From Mycolicibacter heraklionensis (GTDB lineage Bacteria > Actinomycetota > Actinomycetes > Mycobacteriales > Mycobacteriaceae), in NCBI GenBank assembly GCA_001673575.1, contig LZME01000160.1:1-64000 (forward strand): 64,000 bases of DNA, in the 5' to 3' direction. Below are positions 34,014 to 42,908 of this stretch, piece by piece (position 1 is the stretch's first letter; each line of letters opens with the position of its first letter). A program made the position numbers and the translations under genes. The notes under the pieces were generated by a model. It searched no databases. It saw only the letters and a program-made list of their open reading frames with translations, and had not been told where the DNA came from.

Positions 34014-34078
34014 GCGGTCCGGCTTAACCGCCATGGCGGCGACCCGCGGCGCGTGACTTCGTCGCGCTGCGATCGCCG

Positions 34079-35176
34079 CTACGCCGGCGTTTCGGCCAGT
34101 TCGCGGCCGATCGCCAGCAACTGTCCGGTAGCGCCGCCAAGTGCGAACTCGGTCTGCTTGGCGGCCAGGAAGTAGCGGTGGATCGGGTGGTCGATGTCGA
34201 TACCGACTCCGCCGTGGATGTGAACGATGCTGTGCGCCACCCGGTGGCCGGCCTCGGCCGCCCAGAATGCGGCGGTGGCCACCTGGGTGGTCGCCGGCAG
34301 ACCTTCACTGACCCGCCACGCCGCCTGGGTCAGCGTCAGACGCAGGCCCTTGACGTCGATGTAGCCGTCGGCCAGCCGCTGCGACACCGCCTGGAAGCTG
34401 CCGATCGGCTTGTCGAACTGCTCACGCTCGCGGGCGTATTCGGCGGTCATGGCCAGTCCGCGCTCCAGCACCCCCAGCTGGTAGGCGCTGCGGCCCAGGG
34501 CCGCCACGCTGACCAGGTGGTCGAGCACGTCGGCGCCACCGACCAGTCGGCCGGCCTCCACCTCGACCCCGGAGAGCTCCAGGTGGCCCACGCTGCCCCG
34601 TCCGGTGGTGGCCAGCGAGGTCACCGTCACGCCGGGGTCGGAAGCCGCGATCAGGAACACCGCTGCGCCCGAATCGGTTTCGGCAGCCACCAGGAACGCG
34701 TCGGCGACCGAAGCGAAACCGACCTGGGTACGAGTACCGGTGAGACGGAAGCCTTCACCAGCGGCGGCCGCCCGAACCGGGCCTTCGCCCATCTCGCCGT
34801 CGAGGGCGATGGTGAGGATCTTCTCGCCGGCCGCGGCCGGGGCACCCCAGGCCTGCTGCAGCTCGGCCGAGCCGAACTTGGCCAGCGTCTCGGCGGCCAG
34901 TACCACCGACTCCAGGTAGGGCACCGCGGCCAGCTGACGGCCGAGTGCGGTCAGAATCGCCGTCTGCTCCAGCACGCCGAACCCGCCGCCGCCCAGCGAC
35001 TCGCTCGCCGCGCTGGACACGACGTCGGCGTCGATCAGCTTGCGCCACAGCTCGGTATCGAAGCGCTGCTCCAACGCGTCGAGCTCACGCTGGCGCTCCG
35101 GCGTGCACACCGCGTCCACGATGGTGCCGACCAGACCCGAAAGGTCGTCAGATGCTTCGGTAGTGGTGAAGTCCAT
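34079..35176 (-). CDS. fadE27: acyl-CoA dehydrogenase subunit FadE27 (ChsE5-like)
   Basis: The 365-residue ACAD-fold protein has SAASESLGGGGFGVLEQTAIL early, GVLERGLAMTAEYAREREQFDKPIGSFQ, and VHIHGGVGIDIDHPIHRYF near the end. It is shorter than a canonical ACAD and lies 33 bp downstream of fadE26. In M. tuberculosis FadE26 and FadE27 form the ChsE4-ChsE5 alpha2beta2 dehydrogenase that introduces double bonds into CoA-activated sterol side chains, with the catalytic base on the partner. It shares the fadE26 promoter and KstR box. Confidence 0.9.
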   Translation of the reverse strand: MDFTTTEASDDLSGLVGTIVDAVCTPERQRELDALEQRFDTELWRKLIDADVVSSAASESLGGGGFGVLEQTAILTALGRQLAAVPYLESVVLAAETLAKFGSAELQQAWGAPAAAGEKILTIALDGEMGEGPVRAAAAGEGFRLTGTRTQVGFASVADAFLVAAETDSGAAVFLIAASDPGVTVTSLATTGRGSVGHLELSGVEVEAGRLVGGADVLDHLVSVAALGRSAYQLGVLERGLAMTAEYAREREQFDKPIGSFQAVSQRLADGYIDVKGLRLTLTQAAWRVSEGLPATTQVATAAFWAAEAGHRVAHSIVHIHGGVGIDIDHPIHRYFLAAKQTEFALGGATGQLLAIGRELAETPA

Positions 35177-35209
35177 GAGTACTTGCCTCCAAAGTCTTGG
35201 GTATGTGGG

Positions 35210-36388
<1,179 letters not shown>

Positions 36389-36447
36389 CGGGGGAGTCCT
36401 TCGCTGGTGATCGGTGTCACGATAAGATTCTGGTTCGACAGCCCGTT

Positions 36448-36461
36448 GTAACACGTTCTAG
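36448..36461. promoter_or_regulatory. KstR-type operator (fadE26 / fdxD)
   Basis: TGTAACACGTTCTA fits TnnAACnnGTTnnA and is the same 14-mer as at 25703. It lies between divergent fadE26 (start 36388) and fdxD (start 36582). Confidence 0.88.
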
Positions 36462-36581
36462 TCCCGGGGTCCAACGGCCCTAGCGGCTCGTGTGGGGAAG
36501 CTGTCGGATCGTATGGTGACACTAGTGGACGACGACGGCCGGAAACGCTCGGTCGGCGCAGGGCTTTTACAGGAGAATGTC

Positions 36582-36776
36582 ATGCGAGTTGAGGTAGATC
36601 TGGATCGTTGCGAGGGCAACGCGATTTGCGTCGGAATCGACCCCGACCTGTTCGATCTGAACGATGACGAGCAGGCAGAGGTCAAGCTCGCCCCCGTCCC
36701 GGCCGACCGGGAAGCCCACGCCGAGCAGGCCATCGCCGAGTGCCCGCGGGCCGCGCTGCGCCGCGTCGACGACTAG
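36582..36776 (+). CDS. fdxD: [3Fe-4S] ferredoxin FdxD
   Basis: The start is the ATG at 36582, preceded by CAGGAGA; an upstream in-frame ATG at 36492 would add 30 unlikely residues. The 64-residue ferredoxin has C10, C16 and C54 (CEGNAIC and ECP). The position that holds a cysteine in 4Fe-4S ferredoxins is Asn13, which implies a 3Fe-4S cluster, as in FdxD (Rv3503c) with CEGNAVC. It may carry electrons to a cytochrome P450 such as Cyp142 or to a steroid dehydrogenase. It leads hsd4A by 80 bp on the same strand. Confidence 0.92.
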   Translation: MRVEVDLDRCEGNAICVGIDPDLFDLNDDEQAEVKLAPVPADREAHAEQAIAECPRAALRRVDD

Positions 36777-36856
36777 CCTCCCACGGGCAACGACTAGAGG
36801 TATTCATAACCGCCGGTGACGACGAGTACGCCGGTGACGCGTAAGGAGCGGCGTAA

Positions 36857-37768
36857 ATGACTGACAACACGATCGACCTGACCGGAAAGGTCGCAGTGGT
36901 GACCGGCGCGGCCGCCGGCCTGGGCCGAGCAGAGGCGATCGGGTTGGCCCGCTCCGGGGCGACGGTGGTCGTCAACGACATCGCGCCGGCGCTGGAGTCC
37001 TCCGACGTCATCGACGAGATCGCCGCGGCCGGCGGTAAGGGTGTCGCCGTGGCCGGCGACATCAGTCAGCGGTCCACCGCCGACGAGCTCGTCAGCACCG
37101 CCGACGGCCTGGGCGGGCTGAACATCGTCGTCAACAACGCCGGGATCACCCGCGACCGGATGTTGTTCAACATGTCCGACGACGACTTCGACGCCGTGAT
37201 CGCAGTCCACCTCCGTGGACATTTCCTGTTGACCCGCAATGCGGCGGCGTACTGGCGGCAGAAGGCTAAGGACGCCGAAACGGGCACGGTTTACGGCCGC
37301 ATCATCAACACCTCTTCGGAGGCTGGCCTGATGGGACCGGTCGGACAGGCCAACTATGGAGCGGCCAAGGCGGGCATCACCGCGCTGACGCTGTCGGCCA
37401 GCCGGGCGCTGAGCCGCTACGGCGTGTCTGCCAACGCGATCTGCCCGCGGGCCCGTACCGCGATGACCGCCGATGTGTTCGGTGAGGCCAAGGTAGGCGA
37501 AGGCGAGATCGACCCGCTGTCGCCCGAGCACGTGGTGACGTTGGTCCGGTTCCTGGCATCCCCGGCCTCGGCTGCGGTCAGCGGTCAGGTTTTCGTGGTC
37601 TACGGACCTGAGGTAACCCTGATGGCCGCGCCGACGGTGGAACGTAAGTTCAGCGCCGATGGGCAGGCTTGGGACCCGGCCGGGCTGTCGGACACGCTGG
37701 CGAATTACTTCGCCGGCCGGGACCCGGCCCGGACTTTCTCCGCGTCCGAACTGATGTCCGGCGATTAG
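36857..37768 (+). CDS. hsd4A: 17-beta-hydroxysteroid / steroid-CoA dehydrogenase Hsd4A
   Basis: The 303-residue protein starts at the ATG at 36857 after AAGGAG. It has the SDR loop TGAAAGLGRAEA, NNAGITRDRMLFNM, a serine in NTSSEAGL and YGAAK as the catalytic pair. Sequence and neighbours match Rv3502c, a dehydrogenase of 17-beta-hydroxysteroids and of 22-hydroxy steroid-CoA side-chain intermediates. It is the last gene before the mce4 promoter and is transcribed in the same direction. The KstR box at 36448 probably controls it through fdxD. Confidence 0.9.
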   Translation: MTDNTIDLTGKVAVVTGAAAGLGRAEAIGLARSGATVVVNDIAPALESSDVIDEIAAAGGKGVAVAGDISQRSTADELVSTADGLGGLNIVVNNAGITRDRMLFNMSDDDFDAVIAVHLRGHFLLTRNAAAYWRQKAKDAETGTVYGRIINTSSEAGLMGPVGQANYGAAKAGITALTLSASRALSRYGVSANAICPRARTAMTADVFGEAKVGEGEIDPLSPEHVVTLVRFLASPASAAVSGQVFVVYGPEVTLMAAPTVERKFSADGQAWDPAGLSDTLANYFAGRDPARTFSASELMSGD

Positions 37769-37776
37769 AACAAAAT

Positions 37777-37790
37777 TAGAACGCGTTACA
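37777..37790. promoter_or_regulatory. KstR-type operator 1 of mce4
   Basis: TAGAACGCGTTACA fits TnnAACnnGTTnnA. It starts 9 bp after the hsd4A stop and about 230 bp before yrbE4A. Confidence 0.85.
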
Positions 37791-37800
37791 GCGAGGCGTA

Positions 37801-37820
37801 GGTCACAATGGGTTGTGACC
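37801..37820. promoter_or_regulatory. perfect 8-bp inverted repeat in mce4 leader, unknown regulator
   Basis: GGTCACAA and TTGTGACC are separated by TGGG. It lies between the two KstR boxes and does not fit KstR; the TCACA/TGTGA order is the reverse of a Crp site. A GntR- or MarR-type operator is possible. Confidence 0.5.
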
Positions 37821-37858
37821 AGGGCGGATATCTCAGGAATCTCGCTGAAACGTGTCCT

Positions 37859-37888
37859 TTGACACTGAGAACGTGTTCTAGTTAATAT
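37859..37888 (+). promoter_or_regulatory. yrbE4A: sigma-A-type promoter of mce4
   Basis: TTGACA (37859-37864) and TAATAT (37883-37888) are separated by 18 bp, near the consensus spacing. The degenerate KstR box at 37867-37880 lies entirely within the spacer. The predicted transcript starts about 37895, giving a leader of about 115 nt. Confidence 0.75.
37867..37880. promoter_or_regulatory. KstR-type operator 2 of mce4, one mismatch
   Basis: GAGAACGTGTTCTA matches TnnAACnnGTTnnA except for the first base. It lies within the -35/-10 spacer of the mce4 promoter. Confidence 0.7.
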
Positions 37889-38009
37889 GATCCGGCTCAC
37901 GTGGGGCGGCGTCTGAATTGCACGAATGACGCCGTTCGCGCGAGGTTGCCGGATACAGTTTTGCGACCACCGATGCCCCTGCAAGCCCGACCTGAGGGAA
38001 GGACGCGTC

Positions 38010-38774
38010 TTGATCGAACAACTCACGGTTCCGGCTCGGGCCGTGGGCGGTTTCGTAGAGATGTCCCTGGAGACGTTCCGGGCCATGTTCCGCCGGCCGT
38101 TCCAGTACCGCGAATTCCTCGACCAGACCTGGATGATCGCCCGGGTGTCGCTGCTGCCGACGGTGCTGGTCGCGATCCCATTCACCGTGCTGGTGGCGTT
38201 CACCCTCAATATCCTGTTGCGCGAAATCGGTGCTGCCGACCTGTCCGGCGCAGGAACCGCGTTCGGCACCATCACCCAGCTGGGCCCGGTGGTGACCGTG
38301 CTCGTGGTCGCCGGCGCAGGCGCGACCGCCATCTGCGCGGACCTCGGTGCCCGAACCATCCGCGAAGAGATCGACGCAATGCGAGTGCTCGGCATCGACC
38401 CGATCCAACGACTGGTGGTGCCCCGCGCCCTGGCGTCGACGTTCGTCGCCTTGCTGCTCAACGGCCTGGTGTGTGCGATCGGCCTGGTCGGCGGCTATGT
38501 GTTCTCAGTCTTTCTACAGGGCGTGAACCCCGGTGCCTTCATCAACGGACTCACCGTGCTTACCGGGCTCGGCGAGCTGGTGATGGCTGAGATCAAGGCG
38601 TTGCTGTTCGGTACGGCGGCCGGTCTGATCGGCTGTTATCGCGGGCTGACCGCCAAGGGCGGCCCCCAGGGCGTGGGCAACGCGGTCAACGAGACCGTCG
38701 TCTACGCCTTTATTTGTTTGTTCGTCATCAACGTCGTCATGACCGCCATCAGCGTCCGGGTGCTGGTCAAATGA
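38010..38774 (+). CDS. yrbE4A: Mce4 transporter permease YrbE4A
   Basis: I choose the TTG at 38010 (LIEQLTVPARAVGG), with GAGGGAAGGA upstream; it gives 254 residues, the same length as M. tuberculosis YrbE4A, whereas the ATG at 37926 would add an unrelated leader. The MlaE-type permease has five to six membrane segments and the EE-loop REEIDAMRVLGIDP, which contacts the ATPase MceG. It pairs with YrbE4B to form the inner-membrane channel for sterol import. The stop overlaps the yrbE4B start (ATGA). Confidence 0.9.
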   Translation: MIEQLTVPARAVGGFVEMSLETFRAMFRRPFQYREFLDQTWMIARVSLLPTVLVAIPFTVLVAFTLNILLREIGAADLSGAGTAFGTITQLGPVVTVLVVAGAGATAICADLGARTIREEIDAMRVLGIDPIQRLVVPRALASTFVALLLNGLVCAIGLVGGYVFSVFLQGVNPGAFINGLTVLTGLGELVMAEIKALLFGTAAGLIGCYRGLTAKGGPQGVGNAVNETVVYAFICLFVINVVMTAISVRVLVK

Positions 38775-39613
38775 GTTACGACGCCACGTTGCGCTTCCGG
38801 CGGCTGTTCCGCGGGGTGCCTAAGGCCGTCGACAACTTCGGCGAGCAGGCACTGTTCTACGCCGAATCGATCCGGTACGTCCCTAACGCGCTGACCCGGT
38901 ACCGCAAGGAGACCATCCGGCTGATCGCCGAGATCACCATGGGAACCGGCGCTTTGGCCATCATCGGTGGCACGGTCGGGGTGGCCACCTTCCTCACGCT
39001 GGCCTCCGGTGGCGTGATCGCGGTCCAGGGTTTCTCCTCGTTGGGCAACATCGGCATCGAGGCGTTGACCGGCTTCCTGTCCGCGTTCCTCAATGTGCGA
39101 ATCGTGGCACCGGTGGTTGCCGGGATCGCCCTGGCCGCCACGATCGGAGCCGGCACCACCGCCCAGCTCGGCGCCATGCGCGTGGCCGAGGAGATCGACG
39201 CCGTCGAATCGATGGCCGTCCATGCGGTGTCGTATTTGGTGTCCACCCGGCTGGTGGCCGGCCTGATCGCGATCATCCCGCTGTATTCACTGTCAGTGCT
39301 GGCCGCGTTCTTCGCCGCTCGGTCCACCACGGTGTTCATCAACTCGCAGTCCCCGGGTCTCTACGACCACTACTTCGACACGTTCTTGATCCCCACCGAT
39401 CTGCTGTGGTCATTCCTGCAGGCGATCATCATGTCGGTCGCGGTGATGCTGGTGCACACCAACTACGGCTTCAACGCCGCCGGCGGTCCCGTCGGGGTGG
39501 GCATCGCGGTGGGCCAAGCCGTGCGGACCTCACTGGTCGTGGTGGTCGTGATCACTCTGTTCGTCTCACTCGCCGTCTACGGCGGGTCCGGTAACTTCAA
39601 CCTCTCGGGCTAG
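38771..39613 (+). CDS. yrbE4B: Mce4 transporter permease YrbE4B
   Basis: The ATG at 38771 gives 280 residues, equal to M. tuberculosis YrbE4B. It is a MlaE-type permease with AEEIDAVESMAVHAVSYL as its cytoplasmic loop and ends with SLAVYGGSGNFNLSG. It is coupled to yrbE4A by a 4-bp overlap and is 13 bp from mce4A. With YrbE4A it should form the permease core driven by an ATPase encoded elsewhere. Confidence 0.95.
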   Translation: MSYDATLRFRRLFRGVPKAVDNFGEQALFYAESIRYVPNALTRYRKETIRLIAEITMGTGALAIIGGTVGVATFLTLASGGVIAVQGFSSLGNIGIEALTGFLSAFLNVRIVAPVVAGIALAATIGAGTTAQLGAMRVAEEIDAVESMAVHAVSYLVSTRLVAGLIAIIPLYSLSVLAAFFAARSTTVFINSQSPGLYDHYFDTFLIPTDLLWSFLQAIIMSVAVMLVHTNYGFNAAGGPVGVGIAVGQAVRTSLVVVVVITLFVSLAVYGGSGNFNLSG

Positions 39614-39626
39614 CAAGGGAATACAC

Positions 39627-40826
39627 GTGCAAACGGGATCGAGGCGTACCCAGGTGAGGATTGCTGCGGCAATCCTCGGTGCGATCCTGGCTGCCGCCAC
39701 TGTGTTTACCTACCTGTCCTACGTGTCGGTCTTCAGTTCCACCGAAAAGGTCACCGTCACCTCGCCGCGCGCCGGCCTGGTGATGGAACAGGACGCCAAG
39801 GTCAAATACCGCGGCATCCAGGTCGGCAAGGTCAAGTCGATCAAGTACTCCGGTGACCAGGCCAAACTATTCCTGGCCATCGACAGCTCCGCGATGCGCC
39901 AGATCCCGTCGAATGCGGCGGTGCACATCGCTGGCAACACCATCTTCGGAGCCAAGTCGGTGGAGTTCATTCCGCCGCCGGCGCCGTCGGGTGCGACGCT
40001 GCGCAACGGCGCGAACGTTCAGGCCTCCGACGTGCAGCTGGAGGTCAACACGCTGTTCCAAAAGCTGACGGATCTGTTGGACAAACTTGACCCGGTACAG
40101 CTCAACGGATCGGTGAGCGCGCTGGCCGAGGGTCTGCGCGGCAACGGCGACAACCTGGGCGCGCTGCTGTCCGGGCTGAACAGCTACCTCGGCAAGTTCA
40201 ATCCGAAACTGCCCCAGTTGCAGTCGGGCTTCGCCAAGACAGCGATCGTCGGCAACATCTACGGCGATGCCGCACCGGACCTGGCGACCACGTTCGACAA
40301 CGTTCCGGCAATCAGTAAGACCCTGGTCGATCAGCGGGAGAACCTGAACAAGGCGTTGCTGGCGACGACGGGGCTGGCCAACAACGGCTACGACACCTTC
40401 TCCCCGGCCGCTGACGACTTCATCGCCGGTGTCCAGCGCTTCCGCGCCATGGGCAGCCTGCTGGCCGAGTACTCGCCCGAGTTCGGCTGCCTGTTCAAGG
40501 GAATCCAAAAGGCCCTGGAGCGCTTCGGGCCGTCGCTGGGCGGCACCAAGCCGGCCCTGTACGTTCAGTCCAGCTTCATCCCCGGCGCACCGGCCTACAC
40601 CTACCCGGAGAGCCTGCCGGTGGCCAACGCGACCGGTGGACCGAACTGCCGCGGCTTGCCGGACATCCCCAGCAAGCAGTACGGCGGCTCCTGGTTCCGC
40701 TCACCGTTCCTGGTGACCGACAGCGCCTACATCCCATTCCAGCCCAACACCGAGGTCCAGTTCGACGCGCCCTCCACCGTGCAGTTCCTCTTCAACGGCG
40801 CTTTCGCGGAACGGGATGAATACTGA
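39627..40826 (+). CDS. mce4A: Mce4A substrate-binding protein
   Basis: The 399-residue protein has an N-terminal membrane anchor (IAAAILGAILAAATVFTYL) and an MCE/MlaD domain at about 45-115 (SPRAGLVMEQDAKVKYRGIQ). A long helical region follows. The C-terminus contains two cysteines in ATGGPNCRG and EFGCLF. Mce4A is the first of six Mce proteins that build the periplasmic tunnel for cholesterol import. The stop overlaps the mce4B start by 1 nt (TGATG). Confidence 0.95.
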   Translation: MQTGSRRTQVRIAAAILGAILAAATVFTYLSYVSVFSSTEKVTVTSPRAGLVMEQDAKVKYRGIQVGKVKSIKYSGDQAKLFLAIDSSAMRQIPSNAAVHIAGNTIFGAKSVEFIPPPAPSGATLRNGANVQASDVQLEVNTLFQKLTDLLDKLDPVQLNGSVSALAEGLRGNGDNLGALLSGLNSYLGKFNPKLPQLQSGFAKTAIVGNIYGDAAPDLATTFDNVPAISKTLVDQRENLNKALLATTGLANNGYDTFSPAADDFIAGVQRFRAMGSLLAEYSPEFGCLFKGIQKALERFGPSLGGTKPALYVQSSFIPGAPAYTYPESLPVANATGGPNCRGLPDIPSKQYGGSWFRSPFLVTDSAYIPFQPNTEVQFDAPSTVQFLFNGAFAERDEY

Positions 40827-41863
40827 TGAGTCCGCGCAGCACCCTGGTCAAGGTCACGATCTTCGCCGTCGCCATGCTGTTGGTGTCCGCTGGTCTGGTG
40901 GTGGTGTTCGGTGAGTTCCGGTTCGCCTCGAACCACACCTACCACGCGGATTTCTCCACCGCCTCTCGGCTCAAGAGCGGACAGGACGTGCGGATCGCCG
41001 GCATCCCGGTCGGCACCGTGAAGCGCGTTGAGCTGACGCCGGAGAACACCGTCAAGGTCACCTTCGACGTCGACAAGCGCTACCAGATATACGACTCGAC
41101 TCGTGCGCTCATCCGGTACGAAAACCTGGTCGGCGACCGGTATCTCGAGATCGCCTCGGGCGCCGGGGAACTGCACAAGCTGCCGCCGGGCGGCACCATC
41201 GCCCGCGACCACACCCAGCCCGCCCTGGACCTCGATGCACTGTTGGGCGGGATGCGCCCGCTGCTCAAGGGCCTGGACGGCGGAAAGATCAACGAGATCA
41301 GCAACGCCCTGATCGAGCTGCTGCAGGGCCAGGGTGGTGCGCTGTCGCAGATGCTGGCCAGTACTAGTTCATTCACCACCACGCTGGCTTCCCGCGACCA
41401 GCTGATCGGCGACGTGATCAACAACCTGAACACGGTGTTGACCACAGTCGACGACAAGAGCCAACAGTTCGACGCCACTGTCGACCGGCTGCAGCAGCTG
41501 ATCACCGGGTTGGCCCAGGGCAAGGATGCGATCGCCGGTGCGATCGGCCCACTGGCCTCGGTCGAGACTGACCTCACCGACACGCTGCGCCGCACCCGGC
41601 GCCCGCTGCAGGGTGTCATCGAGAACGTGCGGCCGCTGGCCACTGTGCTGGACAAGCGCAAGCAGGAGCTGAACGACGTCATCGACCCGCTGGAAGAGAA
41701 CTACCTGCGGCTGAACGCCCTGGGCGCCTACGGCTCGTTCTTCAACATCAACTACTGCACCGTCGCGCTGAAGTTCAACGGCCCTGCCGGCAGTGACATC
41801 ATCTTGCCCATGGGCGGCCAGAACGACACGAGCAAGGGGAGGTGCTCTCCTGTCAAAAATTGA
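40826..41863 (+). CDS. mce4B: Mce4B substrate-binding protein
   Basis: The 345-residue protein has a membrane anchor (VTIFAVAMLLVSAGLVVVF) and an MCE domain with STASRLKSGQDVRIAGIPVG. Helical repeats follow (LNTVLTTVDDKSQQFDATVD), and the C-terminus has NINYCTVALKF and RCSPV. It overlaps the genes on both sides. It should form one subunit of the heterohexameric Mce4 tunnel. Confidence 0.94.
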   Translation: MSPRSTLVKVTIFAVAMLLVSAGLVVVFGEFRFASNHTYHADFSTASRLKSGQDVRIAGIPVGTVKRVELTPENTVKVTFDVDKRYQIYDSTRALIRYENLVGDRYLEIASGAGELHKLPPGGTIARDHTQPALDLDALLGGMRPLLKGLDGGKINEISNALIELLQGQGGALSQMLASTSSFTTTLASRDQLIGDVINNLNTVLTTVDDKSQQFDATVDRLQQLITGLAQGKDAIAGAIGPLASVETDLTDTLRRTRRPLQGVIENVRPLATVLDKRKQELNDVIDPLEENYLRLNALGAYGSFFNINYCTVALKFNGPAGSDIILPMGGQNDTSKGRCSPVKN

Positions 41864-42908
41864 CGGCGTAAACCCGGTTCGCACGGGTCTGCTGGGCATC
41901 GCACTGGTGACGTTCCTGGTCTTGGTGTCCTTCGGCTACACCAGCCTGCCGTTCTGGCCGCAGGGCAAGAACTACCACGCCTACTTCGCCGACGCCGGAG
42001 GCATAATTCCCGGCAACGACGTGACGGTGTCCGGTATCCGGGTGGGCAAGGTCAAGTCGGTGTCGCTGGCCGGCGCCAGCGCGAAAGTGGACTTCACCGT
42101 AGACCGCAAGGTCCGGGTGGGAGACCAGTCGCTGGCGGCCATCCGTACCGACACCGTGCTGGGTGAGAAGGCCCTTTCGGTCACTCCCGCCGGGGCCGGT
42201 TCGGTGACCTCGATCCCGCTGGACCGCACCCGTGCCCCGTACACACTCAACAACGCGCTGCAGGACCTCGGTGGCAACGTCCGCGATCTGGACAAGCCTC
42301 GCTTCGAGGAAGCGCTGCAGGTGCTCACCGACTCCATGCGCGAGGCGACCCCGCAGCTGCGCGGAGCCCTGGACGGGGTGGCCGACTTGTCGCGCAGCCT
42401 CAACCGTCGCGATGAGGCGTTGGGCCAGTTGCTGTCGCACGCCCAGGTTGTCACCGGTGTGCTCAATCAGCGTGCTGCCCAGGTGAACCGGCTGGTGCTC
42501 GACGGCAACCAGCTGTTTGCCGCGCTGGATGAGCGCCGCCAAGCCCTGGGCGCCCTGGTCGGCGGTATTGACGATGTCTCACAACAGCTTTCCGGATTCG
42601 TGACCGATAACGAGAAAGAGATCGGTCCGACGTTGAAGAAGCTGAACCTGGTGCTGGACAACCTGATCGAGCGCAAGGATCGGATCGCCGGAGCGCTGGA
42701 CCGGTTGCCCGGATACGCCACCACGCTCGGCGAGGTGGTCGCGTCGGGACCGGGCTTCCAGATCAACCTTTACGGCCTGCCGCCGCCCACCATGTCGGAG
42801 GTGCTGCTCGACATGTTCTTCCAGCCCGGCAAGCTGCCCGACAGCCTGGCCGACTACCTGCGCGGAATGATCTCCGACCGCACGGTTATTAGGCCGAAGT
42901 CACCATGA
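41850..42908 (+). CDS. mce4C: Mce4C substrate-binding protein
   Basis: The start is uncertain. No ATG, GTG or TTG lies in frame between the ATG at 41793, which would add an unrelated leader, and the membrane anchor. The CTG at 41850 is well spaced behind AAGGGGAGG and gives 352 residues, close to the family length. The anchor is LLGIALVTFLVLVSFGYT, and the MCE domain has FADAGGIIPGNDVTVSGIRVG. The end FFQPGKLPDSLADYLRGM matches Mce4C. It overlaps mce4D by 4 bp. Confidence 0.9.
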   Translation: MSKIDGVNPVRTGLLGIALVTFLVLVSFGYTSLPFWPQGKNYHAYFADAGGIIPGNDVTVSGIRVGKVKSVSLAGASAKVDFTVDRKVRVGDQSLAAIRTDTVLGEKALSVTPAGAGSVTSIPLDRTRAPYTLNNALQDLGGNVRDLDKPRFEEALQVLTDSMREATPQLRGALDGVADLSRSLNRRDEALGQLLSHAQVVTGVLNQRAAQVNRLVLDGNQLFAALDERRQALGALVGGIDDVSQQLSGFVTDNEKEIGPTLKKLNLVLDNLIERKDRIAGALDRLPGYATTLGEVVASGPGFQINLYGLPPPTMSEVLLDMFFQPGKLPDSLADYLRGMISDRTVIRPKSP

